From assembly GCF_009862785.1 (NCBI RefSeq), contig NZ_WWHU01000001.1:1116001-1180000 (forward strand): a stretch of DNA of 64,000 nucleotides, in the 5' to 3' direction. Source of the stretch: Gordonia sp. SID5947. Lineage in GTDB: Bacteria > Actinomycetota > Actinomycetes > Mycobacteriales > Mycobacteriaceae. Positions 63,650 through 64,000 of this stretch are shown piece by piece (within the stretch, counting starts at the first letter, position 1; every line of letters begins with the position of its first letter). Below the pieces are notes generated by a model that saw only the letters and a program-made list of their open reading frames with translations, did no database searches and had not been told where the DNA came from. The translations under genes were made by a program, and so were the position numbers.

Positions 63650-64000
63650 GTGGTGTCGCAGCTAACATCGGGATCCTCGGTCGACTCCAAGGGTCGCCCG
63701 TTTCGTCGTCGCCGACTCCGCCCGGCCATCATCCTGGCCGTGGTGTTGCTGATCGCGGGATTGATCACCTGGGCGGTGGCGCTCGCCGATTCGGGCCCGG
63801 TGGCGGTGCCCACCAACTGCAACCAGCCCACCGAGGCATCTGCGCAGCCATCCGGGGTGGCGGCGCCGGATCCGGGAATGCCCGCACCGACGCCTGCGCC
63901 CACCACGGTCACACCTGCCGACCGCGACGAGATGCTCGCCGTGGCCCCCGCCGCCCTGTCCACTTTCCAGGTCCGGGTGCTCAACGCGTCGTCGCAGCGC
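63650..64000 (+). CDS. cei: Envelope integrity protein Cei, 3' end outside the window
   Basis: 117 residues are visible. A basic N-region (GRPFRRRRLRPAII) and a membrane helix (ILAVVLLIAGLITWAVAL) lead into a Pro/Ala/Thr-rich extracytoplasmic stretch, and then FQVRVLNASSQR, the start of a LytR_C-type domain. This layout matches Cei (Rv2700), needed for cell-envelope integrity in M. tuberculosis. The GTG at 63650 has AAGGAG about 10 bases upstream; a second GTG follows immediately. Confidence 0.88.
   Translation, partial: MVSQLTSGSSVDSKGRPFRRRRLRPAIILAVVLLIAGLITWAVALADSGPVAVPTNCNQPTEASAQPSGVAAPDPGMPAPTPAPTTVTPADRDEMLAVAPAALSTFQVRVLNASSQR

Overview
The window is GC-rich (about two thirds G+C by eye) chromosomal DNA from a mycolic-acid actinomycete (order Mycobacteriales). 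It most resembles Gordonia or a close relative, but the genus cannot be fixed from the sequence alone. The evidence is gene content (PimA, PatA and PgsA for phosphatidylinositol mannosides, AftC for arabinan, Cei, DUF3093/DUF3159/DUF3710/DUF4193 proteins, an antigen-85-like esterase) and gene order. The order follows two blocks of the Mycobacterium tuberculosis chromosome, Rv2580c-Rv2614c and Rv2669-Rv2700 (recalled from knowledge, not searched).

Layout. (1) 1-27.3 kb, conserved block A, mostly on the minus strand: hisS and a glyoxalase-II-like hydrolase, cyclophilin, Rel, apt, a solute-binding lipoprotein, secF-secD-yajC, ruvB-ruvA-ruvC, a degenerate uridine-kinase-like protein, YebC, pdxT, tesB, a LuxR-type regulator, a PP2C phosphatase, pdxS, then the run LemA-like / pimA / patA / pgsA / HIT / thrS. 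(2) 27.4-40.4 kb, accessory region: a PGPGW membrane protein; a TetR-glycosyltransferase pair with two operators; an alpha/beta-hydrolase fused to an adenylate cyclase; four tRNA genes (Val-CAC, Gly-GCC, Cys-GCA, Val-GAC); an M23 endopeptidase; an antigen-85-like esterase; and a divergent TetR-controlled cluster (VOC and AhpD-like proteins to the right; SnoaL-like protein, ACAD10/11-like dehydrogenase and aminoglycoside-phosphotransferase-like kinase to the left). (3) 40.5-64 kb, conserved block B: GNAT, ZapE-like ATPase, RibD-like reductase, TAP-type lipoprotein hydrolase, aftC, msrB, the haem genes hemQ-hemY-hemE, DUF3000, RNase D, dxs, a TRAM/TrmA-like RNA methyltransferase, a KimA-like potassium transporter divergent from trkA-trkB, and the run DUF3159 / OB-fold / hydrolase / DUF3710 / dut / DUF3093 / DUF4193 / cei (cut by the window end).

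Two things cut across these regions. First, five conserved genes (relA, the lipoprotein after apt, yajC, the TAP-type hydrolase, DUF3000) are each broken by what looks like one missing base in a C or G run of 4-5. All have the same sign and type, so sequencing or consensus error is the most economical reading, and these genes are probably intact in the organism. Second, there are several short tandem repeat families: a 36-bp family between yebC and pdxT that recurs inside the LuxR-type coding sequence, six copies of a 23-bp unit between the KimA-like gene and trkA, a 23-bp hairpin-forming repeat after DUF3093, and a 15-bp coding repeat at the end of the PP2C gene. I see no insertion sequence, prophage, integrase, CRISPR array or rRNA gene. 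No clearly new multi-gene system stands out; the most promising leads are the bidirectional TetR/ACAD-kinase cluster, the KimA-TrkA-TrkB locus with its repeat array, and the 36-bp repeat family.
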